64,000 nucleotides of DNA from Nisaea sp. (GTDB lineage: Bacteria > Pseudomonadota > Alphaproteobacteria > Thalassobaculales > Thalassobaculaceae): the NCBI RefSeq assembly GCF_034670185.1, contig NZ_JAXMNY010000001.1:1488001-1552000 (forward strand), given 5' to 3'. Every line of letters starts with the position of its first letter. The first letter of the stretch is position 1. The notes beneath the pieces are model-generated. The model saw nothing but the letters and a program-made list of their open reading frames with translations, was not told the DNA's origin and made no database searches. The position numbers were made by a program, and so were the translations under genes. Positions 41,950 through 50,346 of this stretch are shown piece by piece.

Positions 41950-44367
41950 ATGCTGAGATGGGGTAAACGTCTTGCGATCGGCCTTCTCTTTGTCTTTGTG
42001 GGCTTCAATTTCGGCTGTGCAGCCTTGCTCGTCTGGCTGAGCGGCTCAGTGCCCCAGATCGAGGGAGACGTCGCCCTGGCAGGGCTGACCGCCCCCGTGA
42101 CGATTGCCCGGGACGATGCCGGTGTGCCGCTGATCAAGGCAGGCTCGGGCGGCGACGTCTATTTCGCCCTCGGTTATGTCCACGCCCAGGACCGGCTCTG
42201 GCAAATGGAATCCATGCGCCGGATCGGCGCCGGACGGATCGCAGAAATCGTCGGAAATCTCTCCGCTTCGGCGGGCGACAGCGTGCTCTCATTCGACCGT
42301 CTGACCCGCGGCCTCGGGCTTTATCGCCGTGCGGAGGAAACCTACCGCCGGGCATCGCCTGAATTGAAACTGGCGCTCGAGCGTTATGCGGACGGGGTTA
42401 ACGCTTACCTGAAGACCCGTGACGGCGCCCTGCCGCCGGAATTCATCGTATTGTTTCACGAACCGGAGCCCTGGAAGCCGGCCGATAGCTTGGTCTGGCA
42501 ACAGCTCATGGCATTCCAGCTCGGCACCAACTGGTCCTCCGAACTGGACCGCCTCCGGATGATTGAGGCCGGACTCAGCCCCGACCAGATCGCCTTCCTG
42601 TACCAGGGACCGGACGGCCGGAAGCCGGACATGGCGCCCCAGCAACAAGGCCTCCTCTCTCCGGGAGAGCTCAACGCGGCAACACAGCTCGCGGCCGCTC
42701 TGCCTGCCCAGCTTGCGCCTGACGGCGCGTCGAATGCGTGGGCTCTTTCGGGCAGCAGAACCAAAAGCGGCAAGCCCCTGCTCGCCAGCGACCCTCACCT
42801 GAGGCTCACCAATCCCAATTTGTGGTATCTCACCCGGATCGAGACTCCTGATGGCACGCTCGCGGGCGTGACAGTTCCCGGCGTCCCCTTTCTGATCCTC
42901 GGACACAACGACCACATCGCCTGGGGATTTACGACACCGCTTGCAGACACCCAGGATCTCTTCATCGAACAGGTCGATCCGGGCGATCCGGCGCGATACC
43001 TGACATCGGACGGCAGTCAGGCATTCGAGATCAGGGAAGAGCGTTTCCGCATCGGTGACCGCGAAGTCAGCGAGACTTTCCGGACAACGCGGCACGGTCC
43101 GGTTCTCTCCGATATCTGGAGCCGCGCCAGACAACCCGGCCAAAAGACGGTCCTCGCTCTCGGTGCCACCTCGCTCAAGCCGGGCGATAACAGCGTCGAG
43201 AGTTTTCTCCTCCTGAACCGGGCCCGCTCGGTCGATGAGGCGATAGAAGCATTGAGCGATTTTTCCAGCCCACCGCAAAATGTCACCCTGGCGGACCGGG
43301 ACGGCTCAATCGCCCTGCTCCTCGCCGGACGGATGCCGGTGAGAAAAGGGGGTGACGGCTTCATGCCCGCTGACGGCGCAACCGGCTCCGGGGACTGGAT
43401 TGGATGGGTCGACAGGAACCGGCTGCCCCTCATCCGCAACCCCGAAAGCAATATGGTCGTTCAGGCAAACGACCATTTGCCGCGCCGCGACCCCACGCTT
43501 TCTCTTAGCCGGGAATTCGTCGCGCCATTCCGGACGGAACGCATCCGGGAACGACTGCTGGAGACAAGCACCGGCGCCACGGCACAAGCGCAGGCCGATT
43601 TGCAGATGGATAACTTTTCGTCGGACGTGCCGCACACGCGGGCTCTGCTGCTGCAACATCTCAAGCTAGGGGCATTGTCTGACCTGGAGCGGGATATGGT
43701 CGAGAAGCTCCGGCAATGGAACGGGGAGATGCGCAGAGACCGCGTAGAGCCGCTGGTCTACACCCTCTGGACCGCGCTTTTGCACCGTAAGATCTTCGGC
43801 GATGAGCTCGGATATCTGATCAGCGACTACCGGCGCGCCTATCCGCATATGTTCGACGCCGTCCTGACCGATGCCCCGGAATGGTGCGACGATATCCGCT
43901 CCACCATCGTCGAGCCCTGCACCGTGTCCGTGCGGGACAGCCTGCAGGAAGCCATTGCCCGCCTGACGGCCAAATTCGGGCCGAACCCGGAAGACTGGCG
44001 CTGGGGCGAGGCTCACGAATCCCGGTTCAGGCACCAACTCTGGTCACGAGTGCCCTTCCTCGACAAGATTTTGGACAGCCAGATCGCAACCGACGGCGGC
44101 GACTTCACCGTGAACCGGGGTAGCCCGAGCGTGCGGATTTCTGAGACGGATTTCAGTTTCTATCATGTCCACGGAGCCGGTATCCGCGCGGTCTACGATC
44201 TCTCGGATCTCGACGCCTCGCTATTCAGCCTGTCGCTCGGCCAGTCCGGTAATCCGTTCTCGGAGTTCTATCACGATCAGGCAGAAGCCTGGGCGAATGG
44301 CCGCTACCGTCGAATCAGCACATCGGAAGCGTCTCCCGAGCGGACTCTCACACTTCGGCCGGAATAA
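41950..44367 (+). CDS. Penicillin acylase family amidohydrolase
   Basis: Ntn hydrolase made as a single 805-residue precursor. An N-terminal hydrophobic segment (residues 9-31) targets it to the envelope. The predicted self-cleavage site is before Ser261 in DGASNAWALSGSRT, whose serine becomes the N-terminal nucleophile of the beta chain; SDPHLRL and HNDHIAWGFT are also typical. Natural substrates of such enzymes include N-acyl-homoserine lactones and aromatic amides. It begins 36 bases after the aldehyde dehydrogenase, so it may belong to the same transcript. Confidence 0.92.
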   Translation: MLRWGKRLAIGLLFVFVGFNFGCAALLVWLSGSVPQIEGDVALAGLTAPVTIARDDAGVPLIKAGSGGDVYFALGYVHAQDRLWQMESMRRIGAGRIAEIVGNLSASAGDSVLSFDRLTRGLGLYRRAEETYRRASPELKLALERYADGVNAYLKTRDGALPPEFIVLFHEPEPWKPADSLVWQQLMAFQLGTNWSSELDRLRMIEAGLSPDQIAFLYQGPDGRKPDMAPQQQGLLSPGELNAATQLAAALPAQLAPDGASNAWALSGSRTKSGKPLLASDPHLRLTNPNLWYLTRIETPDGTLAGVTVPGVPFLILGHNDHIAWGFTTPLADTQDLFIEQVDPGDPARYLTSDGSQAFEIREERFRIGDREVSETFRTTRHGPVLSDIWSRARQPGQKTVLALGATSLKPGDNSVESFLLLNRARSVDEAIEALSDFSSPPQNVTLADRDGSIALLLAGRMPVRKGGDGFMPADGATGSGDWIGWVDRNRLPLIRNPESNMVVQANDHLPRRDPTLSLSREFVAPFRTERIRERLLETSTGATAQAQADLQMDNFSSDVPHTRALLLQHLKLGALSDLERDMVEKLRQWNGEMRRDRVEPLVYTLWTALLHRKIFGDELGYLISDYRRAYPHMFDAVLTDAPEWCDDIRSTIVEPCTVSVRDSLQEAIARLTAKFGPNPEDWRWGEAHESRFRHQLWSRVPFLDKILDSQIATDGGDFTVNRGSPSVRISETDFSFYHVHGAGIRAVYDLSDLDASLFSLSLGQSGNPFSEFYHDQAEAWANGRYRRISTSEASPERTLTLRPE

Positions 44368-44373
44368 CGCTGA

Positions 44374-44976
44374 TCAGAAACGCAGCCGGGCGCCGAGCAT
44401 GAAATTCTGGGCGAAGCCGGAATCGTCTTCTTCGGCTCTGAGGTTGGGCTGTGCCGTCCGGGTATAAAAGGCCCGATACTCCGTGAAGAAGTCCCAGCTA
44501 TCCGATAGCTCGTAGGTCGCGCCAAAGCCAAGCTCAAGGGCTGGCGACATCTCGTCCTGACGGTCGAGACCGGTGCCATAGGCCAGTCCCAGGCCAGCGA
44601 CCACGTGTGGGCGAAGCAACCACTCATCGCCAAGATCGAAGGAATGGTTGAGAGAGATCGACAAAACATCCCCCGATCCGTAAGGGTCAGGCCCGCGCCC
44701 AAGCCCGACCTGGCCGGTCGGCTCGCCCAGATCTGTGTAGCGGAGGGAAAACTGATAGCGCTCGCCACTCCGGAAATCGTCCAGACTGCGGCGCTCCGGC
44801 TCGTTAACGAAGCCCGGCTGGTCTTGCTCTTTATTGCCGAAACGATCGGTCGATGCGCCGAGAAAATACCAAGCGTTCTGCTGCTTATCGAGTTCGTCAG
44901 CAGCACAAACCGCGGGTATCCCCGCAATAGCGAGGTAAAAAACGGCAGGCGTAACAATACGGCCAAGGCAGGACAT
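44374..44976 (-). CDS. Outer-membrane beta-barrel protein
   Basis: The 200-residue product starts at an ATG with a GGAGGGA site and has a signal peptide (GRIVTPAVFYLAIAGIPAVC, cleaved near ADELD). Alternating hydrophobic strands follow, such as VLSISLNHSFDL, RPHVVAGLGLAY and WDFFTEYRAFYTR. It ends in GARLRF with a terminal phenylalanine, the BAM signal. The pattern is that of the small 8-strand opacity/OmpW-like barrels, but the precise family is not clear. It is convergent with the acylase gene, 6 bases apart. Confidence 0.8.
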   Translation of the reverse strand: MSCLGRIVTPAVFYLAIAGIPAVCAADELDKQQNAWYFLGASTDRFGNKEQDQPGFVNEPERRSLDDFRSGERYQFSLRYTDLGEPTGQVGLGRGPDPYGSGDVLSISLNHSFDLGDEWLLRPHVVAGLGLAYGTGLDRQDEMSPALELGFGATYELSDSWDFFTEYRAFYTRTAQPNLRAEEDDSGFAQNFMLGARLRF

Positions 44977-45175
44977 TTGATGTCCCTCCAACAACACTGC
45001 GTTCCCGGTGAGTCCCTTAATTCTCTCCAAGAACGGCGTATACTCGCCCTTCCCCGTATGACTGGACTCCTATCACGCTCCGGCGGAGGCTGGGAGTCAA
45101 ATCAGCGTTAATTGAACACCCTCCGGTGACCGGGCCGGCATGCAATAATCCGGCCGTCCCTACTGGAGCATTGAG

Positions 45176-46423
45176 ATGACCCTGCCTGTTACATTCGAAG
45201 ATATTGAAAAGGCTCAGGAACAGCTGAGCGGCAAAATCCTTCGAACGCCGACCATTCCGGCGCCGGCGCTTGGCCAGGCGCTCGGGATCGACTTGACCCT
45301 GAAACTCGAAAACCTGCAACTCACCGGGTCGTTCAAGTCACGCGGCGCCTATGTGAAGCTCTCCAGCCTGAACGCGGAAGAGCGCGCCCGCGGCGTCATC
45401 GCCATGTCGGCGGGCAATCATGCGCAGGGCGTGGCCTATCACGCGACCGCTCTCAGTATTCACTCAACCATCGTCATGCCGGCGGCGACACCGTTCACCA
45501 AAGTCGAAAAGACCCGAAATTACGGCGCTCAGGTCGTTCAGTTCGGCGCGACGCTCGCCGAAAGCCGGGACAAGGTTGAGGAGCTGATCGCCGAGCACGG
45601 ATATGTGCTGATCCACCCTTATGACGATCCGATGATCATCGCCGGTCAGGGAACCGCCGGGCTGGAACTGATGCAGGATGCCGGTGCCGCCGGCGCTATC
45701 GAAACACTGGTGGTGCCAATCGGCGGTGGCGGCTTGATTTCGGGTATGGCGATAGCCGCCAAGAAGTTCAATCCGGCCATCGAGATTATCGGCGTTCAGT
45801 CGGAACAGTTTCCGTCCATGTACGCTGCCTTGCGCGGCCAGCCCCCACGTTTCGGCGGTGAGACCCTGGCCGAAGGCATCGCGGTGAAAATTCCCGGCGC
45901 CATGACCACGGAAATCTGCCGCACGCTCGTCGATGACATCATCCTGGTCGACGAGATCGAGATCGAGCGCGCCGTCAATGGCTGTGCCGAGCACCAAAAT
46001 CTGGTCGCCGAAGGCGCCGGTGCCGCTGGCATCGCGGCGATGATCAAGGCGCCGGAGCGATTTGCCGGAAAGCGCGTCGCCAGCGTGATCTGCGGCGGCA
46101 ATATCGACCAGCGCATGCTGGCAACCGTCCTGCTGCGCGGCCTCACGCGCCACGGACGCCTCGCCCGCCTGCGGATCGACATCACCGATCAGCCGGGTAC
46201 GCTTGCGCGCGTGGCCGGGCTTATCGGCCGGTCAGGCGCCAATATCGTCGAGGTGCATCACCAGCGCATGTTCCAGGATGTGCCAATCAAGCAAGCCGAA
46301 CTCGAAGTGCTGATCGAGACCCGCAACCCAGATCACGTTCTGGAAATCGTCGCCGCGCTTGACGCTGAAGGTCTGAAGACCAGCGTTCTGAGCAACATGG
46401 CTATGGAGGGGCGGCCTCTCTGA
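45176..46423 (+). CDS. ilvA: Threonine dehydratase with C-terminal ACT domain
   Basis: PLP enzyme that deaminates threonine (or serine) to 2-oxobutyrate. The PLP lysine is residue 54 in TGSFKSRGAY, SAGNHAQGVAYHA binds the substrate, and PIGGGGLISGMAIAA is the phosphate-binding glycine loop. Residues from about 335 form one ACT domain (RIDITDQPGTLARVAGLIG), as in the 400-residue type, not the 500-residue biosynthetic IlvA with two regulatory lobes. Anabolic or catabolic use is therefore open. Confidence 0.93.
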   Translation: MTLPVTFEDIEKAQEQLSGKILRTPTIPAPALGQALGIDLTLKLENLQLTGSFKSRGAYVKLSSLNAEERARGVIAMSAGNHAQGVAYHATALSIHSTIVMPAATPFTKVEKTRNYGAQVVQFGATLAESRDKVEELIAEHGYVLIHPYDDPMIIAGQGTAGLELMQDAGAAGAIETLVVPIGGGGLISGMAIAAKKFNPAIEIIGVQSEQFPSMYAALRGQPPRFGGETLAEGIAVKIPGAMTTEICRTLVDDIILVDEIEIERAVNGCAEHQNLVAEGAGAAGIAAMIKAPERFAGKRVASVICGGNIDQRMLATVLLRGLTRHGRLARLRIDITDQPGTLARVAGLIGRSGANIVEVHHQRMFQDVPIKQAELEVLIETRNPDHVLEIVAALDAEGLKTSVLSNMAMEGRPL

Positions 46424-46453
46424 GGACCTGGGGACGGCAAAGCTCTCTTACGC

Positions 46454-46930
46454 TCAGGAAACCGAGCGATAGGCACCGCGATAGTAAATCAGCGGCTTGG
46501 CTTCTCCGCGAATGGGGCCGAGGCGTTCAACCCGTCCGACAAGAATTGAGTGATCGCCGGCTTCATGTAACGCATGCAATGTGCAATCGATGGCCGCGAG
46601 AGCACCATTGAGAACGGGAGCCCCTGTCACCCAGGGCTCGTGCTTAACACCATCGAAACGGTCGCCGACGTCGGAGCTGAAGCGGACGGAAAGGTCCGCC
46701 TGATCCGCGGAGAGAATATTGATCGCGAAGCAGCCGCTTCCGGAAAACGCATCGTGGCACTTAGCATCCTTGCCAATGCAGACCAGCACCAGAGGTGGAT
46801 CTAGAGACACGGATGAAAACGAGCTCGCAGTAAACCCGTCGAGGCGCCCTCGATTGACGGTTGTGACCACCGTCACCCCCGTAGCGAAGCGCCCCATCAC
46901 ATCGCGGAACTGTTCCGAATTCACTGACAT
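46454..46930 (-). CDS. Flavin reductase domain protein
   Basis: The 158-residue protein belongs to the FMN-binding split-barrel flavin reductases that supply reduced flavin to two-component monooxygenases. FRDVMGRFATGVTVVTT, TASSFSSVSLDPPLVLVCI and GCFAINILSADQ are the conserved blocks. The ATG at 46930 is preferred; the in-frame GTG at 46939 lies only two bases after its GGAG. No partner oxygenase is next to it. Confidence 0.88.
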   Translation of the reverse strand: MSVNSEQFRDVMGRFATGVTVVTTVNRGRLDGFTASSFSSVSLDPPLVLVCIGKDAKCHDAFSGSGCFAINILSADQADLSVRFSSDVGDRFDGVKHEPWVTGAPVLNGALAAIDCTLHALHEAGDHSILVGRVERLGPIRGEAKPLIYYRGAYRSVS

Positions 46931-47137
46931 TGCGAGCACCGCTCCTTATTTCTGCCGGAAATCCGCCAATTGCAGGCTGTTACCGGCTAAAACATCAACG
47001 GCTGACATGGCCCAAAGCCGCCAATAAATCAATTGTTTACCCCTTGTTGTTTACAAATAACCGAAATTTGAGGGATATTAGCGTTTGAATGTTTCCCGAA
47101 ATACGTTCTGGGACCATTACCCGGTGGAGAGCGTTAC

Positions 47138-47998
47138 ATGCTGGTGATCATTGGTTGGATCGTCGTTATTGTCTGCGTGATCGGCGGATACATGGCCATG
47201 GGCGGAAAACTTGGACCGCTTTGGCAGCCGTTCGAACTGGTGATTATCGGCGGCGCTGGCGTTGGCGCTTTCATCACAGCAAATCCCAAGCATGTTCTCG
47301 GTCAAGCTGGCCGCGGCTTCGGAGCTGCTCTGAAAGGTCCGAAATACTCCAAAGACGATTACCTTGAGCTGCTCAGTCTGATGTATGCGATCTTCAAGCT
47401 CGCTAAAACAAAAGGCATGCTGGCTATCGAATCTCATATCGAGAGGCCGGAGGACAGTTCACTGTTCCAGGCCTTCCCCAAATTCTCTTCCGATCATCAC
47501 GCGCTTGATTTCCTCTGCGATTACCTCCGGATGATGACCCTCGGCACCGACAACCCGCACGAGCTGGCTGACTTACTCGACGAAGAGCTTGAGACCCACC
47601 ATGCTGAAGATGCAGCGGTTGCGACCGCCTTCCAGACTATGGGAGACGGCTTCCCGGCTCTGGGTATCGTCGCGGCCGTGCTCGGCATCATCAAAACCAT
47701 GGGGTCGATCACCGAACCGCCGGAAGTGCTCGGCAAGCTTATCGGTGGCGCTCTGGTGGGAACCTTCCTCGGCATTCTGCTCGCCTATGGCTTCGTGAGC
47801 CCGTTGGCAGCGACCATGGGGACGACCCTGAATGCCGATGCCAAATACCTTGGCTGCATCAAGGCCGGGCTACTCGCCCACGTCTCGGGCTACGCCCCGG
47901 CGGTCTCGGTGGAATTCGCTCGCAAGACGCTTATGTCCAAGGACCGCCCCTCCTTCTTCGAGGTCGAGGAAGCTGTCGCGGCCTTGCCTCCGGTCTAG
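47138..47998 (+). CDS. motA: Flagellar motor stator protein MotA
   Basis: Inner-membrane subunit of the proton-driven stator. The 286 residues show the four-helix MotA layout: helices 1-2 at residues 2-20 and 33-50 (VIIGWIVVIVCVIGG, FELVIIGGAGVGAFI), a large cytoplasmic loop, and helices 3-4 with FPALGIVAAVLGIIKTMGSI and GTFLGILLAYGFVSPLA. No other flagellar genes are in the window. An upstream 198-base spacer contains repeated TTGTTTAC motifs. Confidence 0.95.
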   Translation: MLVIIGWIVVIVCVIGGYMAMGGKLGPLWQPFELVIIGGAGVGAFITANPKHVLGQAGRGFGAALKGPKYSKDDYLELLSLMYAIFKLAKTKGMLAIESHIERPEDSSLFQAFPKFSSDHHALDFLCDYLRMMTLGTDNPHELADLLDEELETHHAEDAAVATAFQTMGDGFPALGIVAAVLGIIKTMGSITEPPEVLGKLIGGALVGTFLGILLAYGFVSPLAATMGTTLNADAKYLGCIKAGLLAHVSGYAPAVSVEFARKTLMSKDRPSFFEVEEAVAALPPV

Positions 47999-48079
47999 CA
48001 CGGACCGATATCTGGCACGCAGAATGCAACAGGCGGCCAAGAGTCATTCTAGCCGCGCGCCGAACGGGAACGAGAAAGC

Positions 48080-49135
48080 TTGGACAACCACGCCAGCATA
48101 ATTATCAAGAAGGTCAAAAAGGGTGGCCATGGCGGTCACCATGGCGGTGCCTGGAAGGTTGCCTATGCCGACTTCGTGACCGCAATGATGGCCTTCTTCC
48201 TGCTCCTCTGGTTGCTGAACGCGACCACCGAGGAACAGAAGATGGGTATCTCCAACTATTTCGATCCAACAGCTATCTCGCGCTCCACCCGAAGCGGTTC
48301 CGGCGGCGTCCTCGGCGGGACCTCAATCACCGTGCCGGGCGCACTGAAATCCGCTTCCTCTCCGCCGATGATCAGCACACCACAGGTGGCACGCCCCCAA
48401 GCGGAAAACACGGAATCCCTCGACGCTGATTCAGACGATCCGGAAAACATCGAATCCCGCCTCGGCAGCGACGACGACGCCGAAGGCCTGATCAGCGCAG
48501 AGAAGCTGGAAAAACTGCTTGAGGAACGGGAAGCCGCCCAGTTCGCCTCGGCTGAAAAAATGCTCCGCAAGGCGATTGAAGATTCGAACGATCCTGAATT
48601 GAAAGAGATCGCTGACAGCCTGCAAATCGATAATGCGCCTGAAGGTCTGCGCATCCAGTTGCTTGACCAGGAAAAGGTCGCCCTGTTCCCGCTCGGCAGC
48701 GCCGACATGTTCGAGCAGACCCGCAAGCTTCTGGCAAAAGTGTCCGAAATCATCAGCAAGCTGCCGAACAAGATCAAAATCTCCGGCCACACGGACTCCC
48801 GTCCGTTCCCCGAAGGCGCGACCTATACGAACTGGGAGCTGTCCGCCGACCGCGCCCTCTCCAGCCGGCGCGCGCTCATCGCCAATGGCATTCCGGGAGG
48901 CCGCGTCGCCCAGGTCGTCGGTATGGCCGATACCGATCCGATCGAGCCAAACGACCCGACCTCACCCAGCAACCGGCGGATCAGTATCGTTCTGCTGAAG
49001 CAGGATTTCAGCGATCAAGCCGCCGATGCGGTCGCGTCCGGACAGCCCGCGGTTCAGCCGCTCGAGACCACGCTTCCGCCGATCATCGCGCCCGACAATG
49101 GCTCGGCCCTGCCGCCAGTGCGATCCGGAGGCTAA
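48080..49135 (+). CDS. motB: Flagellar motor protein MotB
   Basis: Stator subunit that anchors MotA to peptidoglycan. A TTG at 48080 is the only start that keeps the N-terminal KKVKKGGHGGHHGGAWKVAY. The proton-carrying aspartate is residue 31 (AYADFVTAMMAFF) in the single membrane helix. A long acidic linker (about residues 100-160) leads to the OmpA-like domain with KISGHTDSRPF and NWELSADRALSSRR. The 351-residue length includes a Pro/Ser-rich tail. Confidence 0.95.
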   Translation: MDNHASIIIKKVKKGGHGGHHGGAWKVAYADFVTAMMAFFLLLWLLNATTEEQKMGISNYFDPTAISRSTRSGSGGVLGGTSITVPGALKSASSPPMISTPQVARPQAENTESLDADSDDPENIESRLGSDDDAEGLISAEKLEKLLEEREAAQFASAEKMLRKAIEDSNDPELKEIADSLQIDNAPEGLRIQLLDQEKVALFPLGSADMFEQTRKLLAKVSEIISKLPNKIKISGHTDSRPFPEGATYTNWELSADRALSSRRALIANGIPGGRVAQVVGMADTDPIEPNDPTSPSNRRISIVLLKQDFSDQAADAVASGQPAVQPLETTLPPIIAPDNGSALPPVRSGG

Positions 49136-49144
49136 CCCCGACGC

Positions 49145-49873
49145 ATGTTTGACAATCTTCGCGCCCGCCCTCTCGCGTTCTTCCATACGCTGCCCATGCC
49201 ATGCCCCTATCTTCCGGGCAAGACCGAGCGGCGCCTGATCGCGGACATCTCGAGCCGCCGTGGCCAGCTTGCGCACGATGCCCTGGCGAAGGCCGGATTT
49301 CGCCGCACTCAACACCTGACCTACCGGCCAGCCTGCCCTGGCTGCAACGCCTGCCATCCGGTCCGGGTCCGCTGTGCCGATTTCCGCTGGTCCAGGACCT
49401 TTCGGAAGCTGCTGAAACGTAATGCTGACCTGACCGCGCGCCCGGTCCAGTCCATCGCCACACGTGAGCAGTACCAATTGTTCCAGGCCTACCAGCAAGG
49501 CCGGCACGGCGACGGTGAGATGGCGATGATGGATTTCGCGGACTATGCGGAAATGGTCGAGCGCTCGCCTATCGAGACCTATCTGATCGAGTATCGCGAT
49601 GCCGCCCAGGAGCTGGTGGCAATCATGCTGGTGGACGAACAGGAAGACGGCCTGTCCGCCGTCTACAGTTATTTCGATACAGCGGACGCCACGCGCGGCT
49701 TCGGCACCTATATGGTGCTTGACCTGATCGAGCGGACGAAAGCGCGCGGTCTCAACTATGTCTATCTCGGCTACTGGATCCCGGACTGTCGGAAGATGGC
49801 CTATAAGACCAAGTACCGGCCTTATGAGCTGCTGACACCGGAAGGCTGGATTGAAGCCAGCCCGGAAGGCTAG
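49145..49873 (+). CDS. bpt: Aspartate/glutamate leucyltransferase (Bpt/Ate type)
   Basis: Transfers an amino acid from aminoacyl-tRNA to acidic N-termini, marking proteins for ClpAP via the N-degron pathway. The 242 residues contain CPYLPGKTERRLIADIS and YRPACPGCNACHPVRV with the conserved cysteines, and GYWIPDCRKMAYKTKYRP near the C-terminus. Bacterial members are named Bpt and use leucyl-tRNA, though orthologues are also annotated as arginyltransferases. It begins 9 bases after motB, an unusual partner. Confidence 0.92.
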   Translation: MFDNLRARPLAFFHTLPMPCPYLPGKTERRLIADISSRRGQLAHDALAKAGFRRTQHLTYRPACPGCNACHPVRVRCADFRWSRTFRKLLKRNADLTARPVQSIATREQYQLFQAYQQGRHGDGEMAMMDFADYAEMVERSPIETYLIEYRDAAQELVAIMLVDEQEDGLSAVYSYFDTADATRGFGTYMVLDLIERTKARGLNYVYLGYWIPDCRKMAYKTKYRPYELLTPEGWIEASPEG

Positions 49874-50343
49874 TCCGCGAGATTCTTTGCCATGTCGACG
49901 ATAAAATTTCCAGGGCGCCTTGCTGTCGTCCGCTCTCCCGTGACGATATAGCCGAGACGGCGATACAACTCGATATTCCGCGTCATTTTCCGGTTGGTAT
50001 AGAGCCGGATCTCCCGATGACCTCGCTCAGCCCCTATACGCTCCGCGAATGCCAGCATTTTTGAGCCCAGTCCATGTCCCTGGAACACCGGACCTACCGC
50101 GACATTGAAAACCGTCCAGTCCGCCGCATCGGGTTCCATCTCGACAACCGCACAGACAGAGCCGTCTTCCGCGATCGCGACCCATGCCAACCCGGCCCTG
50201 ATGAAACGCCCGTGATCAGCGTTGACGGGCATAGGCGTCCCGCCGATCACCGCAATCCATGAAAGATAAGCGTCGCGCGTAAGTGCCTCTATCGCCACTT
50301 CATCCGTAGGGACGGCCATCCGAATTGGATACTCCGCCCCCAT
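49870..50343 (-). CDS. GNAT family N-acetyltransferase
   Basis: A 157-residue acetyltransferase with FNVAVGPVFQGHGLGSKMLAF as the acetyl-CoA motif A and NIELYRRLGYIVTGE as motif B. MEPDAADWTVFNVAV leads into the core strands. It ends in a 4-base overlap with the convergent bpt gene and starts 3 bases after the parC end. The substrate is unknown. Confidence 0.88.
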   Translation of the reverse strand: MGAEYPIRMAVPTDEVAIEALTRDAYLSWIAVIGGTPMPVNADHGRFIRAGLAWVAIAEDGSVCAVVEMEPDAADWTVFNVAVGPVFQGHGLGSKMLAFAERIGAERGHREIRLYTNRKMTRNIELYRRLGYIVTGERTTARRPGNFIVDMAKNLAD

Positions 50344-50346
50344 GGT

